NCBI GenBank assembly: GCA_024640565.1 | Contig: JAHEET010000005.1 | Coordinates: 378,985-422,791, forward strand | Direction of reading: 5' to 3' | Length of the DNA: 43,807 nt | DNA from: Flavobacteriaceae bacterium | GTDB lineage: Bacteria > Bacteroidota > Bacteroidia > Flavobacteriales > Flavobacteriaceae | Notes under the pieces: generated by a model | Databases searched by the model: none | The model's input: the letters and a program-made list of their open reading frames with translations, nothing else | Told to the model about the DNA's origin: nothing | Program-made: the position numbers and the translations under genes | In this document: positions 43,638 to 43,807 of the stretch, one piece after another | Layout: each line of letters begins with the position of its first letter | Numbering within the stretch: position 1 is the stretch's first letter

Positions 43638-43807
43638 TTAAATTTTTATTAATAAAGATTTTAAATGCTCATAAATCATGACCATAGCCAAGGTATCTAA
43701 TTCACAATAGCGTTTTAATGCCTCTGCTATGTCTTCTCTTTCCTCTTCAGTCATATCGGTATACTGTATCTTTCCATAGGCTGTTAGTGCAGCACCTCCA
43801 TCATCAA
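43638..43807 (-). CDS. C-terminus of a DUF2779 domain protein (partial)
   Basis: The gene enters from the right edge; 55 residues are visible. They read DDGGAALTAYGKIQYTDM, then EEREDIAEALKRYCELDTLAM, then VMIYEHL, ending LLIKI. The RYCELDTLAMVMIYEHL end is typical of DUF2779 proteins, whose domain resembles RNase H-like/DEDD exonucleases. The N-terminal part is out of view. Confidence 0.75.
   Translation of the reverse strand, partial: DDGGAALTAYGKIQYTDMTEEEREDIAEALKRYCELDTLAMVMIYEHLKSLLIKI

Noticed and set aside
43545..43670. Minus-strand stretch reading WKNKTYIKGFTKAKFKKEES to a stop
   Set aside because: Composition is protein-like but no start codon exists in frame and the left side overlaps the DUF2779 end; possibly a remnant, too short to call.
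26901..43807. CRISPR array or insertion sequence in the accessory region
   Set aside because: No regularly spaced repeats of CRISPR type and no transposase or integrase reading frame were found.

Overview
The window looks like chromosome from a marine or aquatic Flavobacteriaceae bacterium (Bacteroidota). The evidence is a C-terminal type IX secretion (T9SS) sorting domain, a short RpoD of the Bacteroidota type, GLPGLI-family proteins next to a TonB-receptor-like barrel, split MetH, few Shine-Dalgarno sequences, low GC, and several TTG/TAnnTTTG promoters of the kind used by the Bacteroidota primary sigma factor. This is inferred from protein families; no genus is claimed.

Layout, left to right. 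1-604 is the end of a large T9SS-secreted adhesin-like protein. 760-1756 is a tRNA-Asp locus that appears to have taken a small insertion: a 23-nt copy of the tRNA 3' end lies about 0.87 kb from the intact tRNA, and one small gene lies between. 1820-14141 is a leftward core block: a DUF58 protein, an M1 aminopeptidase lipoprotein, thioredoxin, and a methionine operon metY-metX-metZ-metH(N)-metH(C)-metF. The operon is headed by a SAM-I riboswitch with its own terminator. Divergent from it, metK (14535-15791) has a promoter and a different structured leader that resembles a SAM-I/IV-type riboswitch. 15878-20441 holds a TonB-receptor-like barrel and two GLPGLI paralogues, leftward. 20674-25737 holds rightward housekeeping genes: deoxynucleoside kinase, rpoD, rpe, an exonuclease/GIY-YIG protein and a FAD oxidoreductase. 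25780-26825 is a leftward membrane pair including a DUF1295 protein.

From about 26.9 kb to the right edge the window changes character. It is AT-richer, with many short acidic hypothetical genes on both strands, decayed genes, paralogous pairs and intergenic repeats. A 46-bp repeat with a hairpin beside each copy brackets 26.9-31.0 kb. This segment holds a GIY-YIG nuclease paired with a small MEDxVEDY protein, several orphan genes, a twice-deleted copy of a YqiA-like hydrolase whose intact relative is at 38.5 kb, and genes broken by stops or frameshifts. The second part (31.0-43.8 kb) holds a 5'(3')-deoxyribonucleotidase overlapping a protein with a GreA-like C-terminus, a divergent three-gene unit, an LRR protein behind a second MEDxVEDY protein, and the C-terminus of a DUF2779 protein.

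The strongest candidate for a new system is the three-gene unit at 32869-38544. It encodes a 1486-residue protein with a signal peptide, a periplasmic domain with a FlgO/CsgG-like look, seven predicted membrane spans, a STAND/AAA_16-type NTPase and a TPR tail. This is followed by a predicted outer-membrane beta-barrel and a small protein of unknown function. The arrangement suggests an envelope-spanning sensor or effector; its role is unknown. No rRNA, CRISPR array, insertion sequence or integrase gene was seen.
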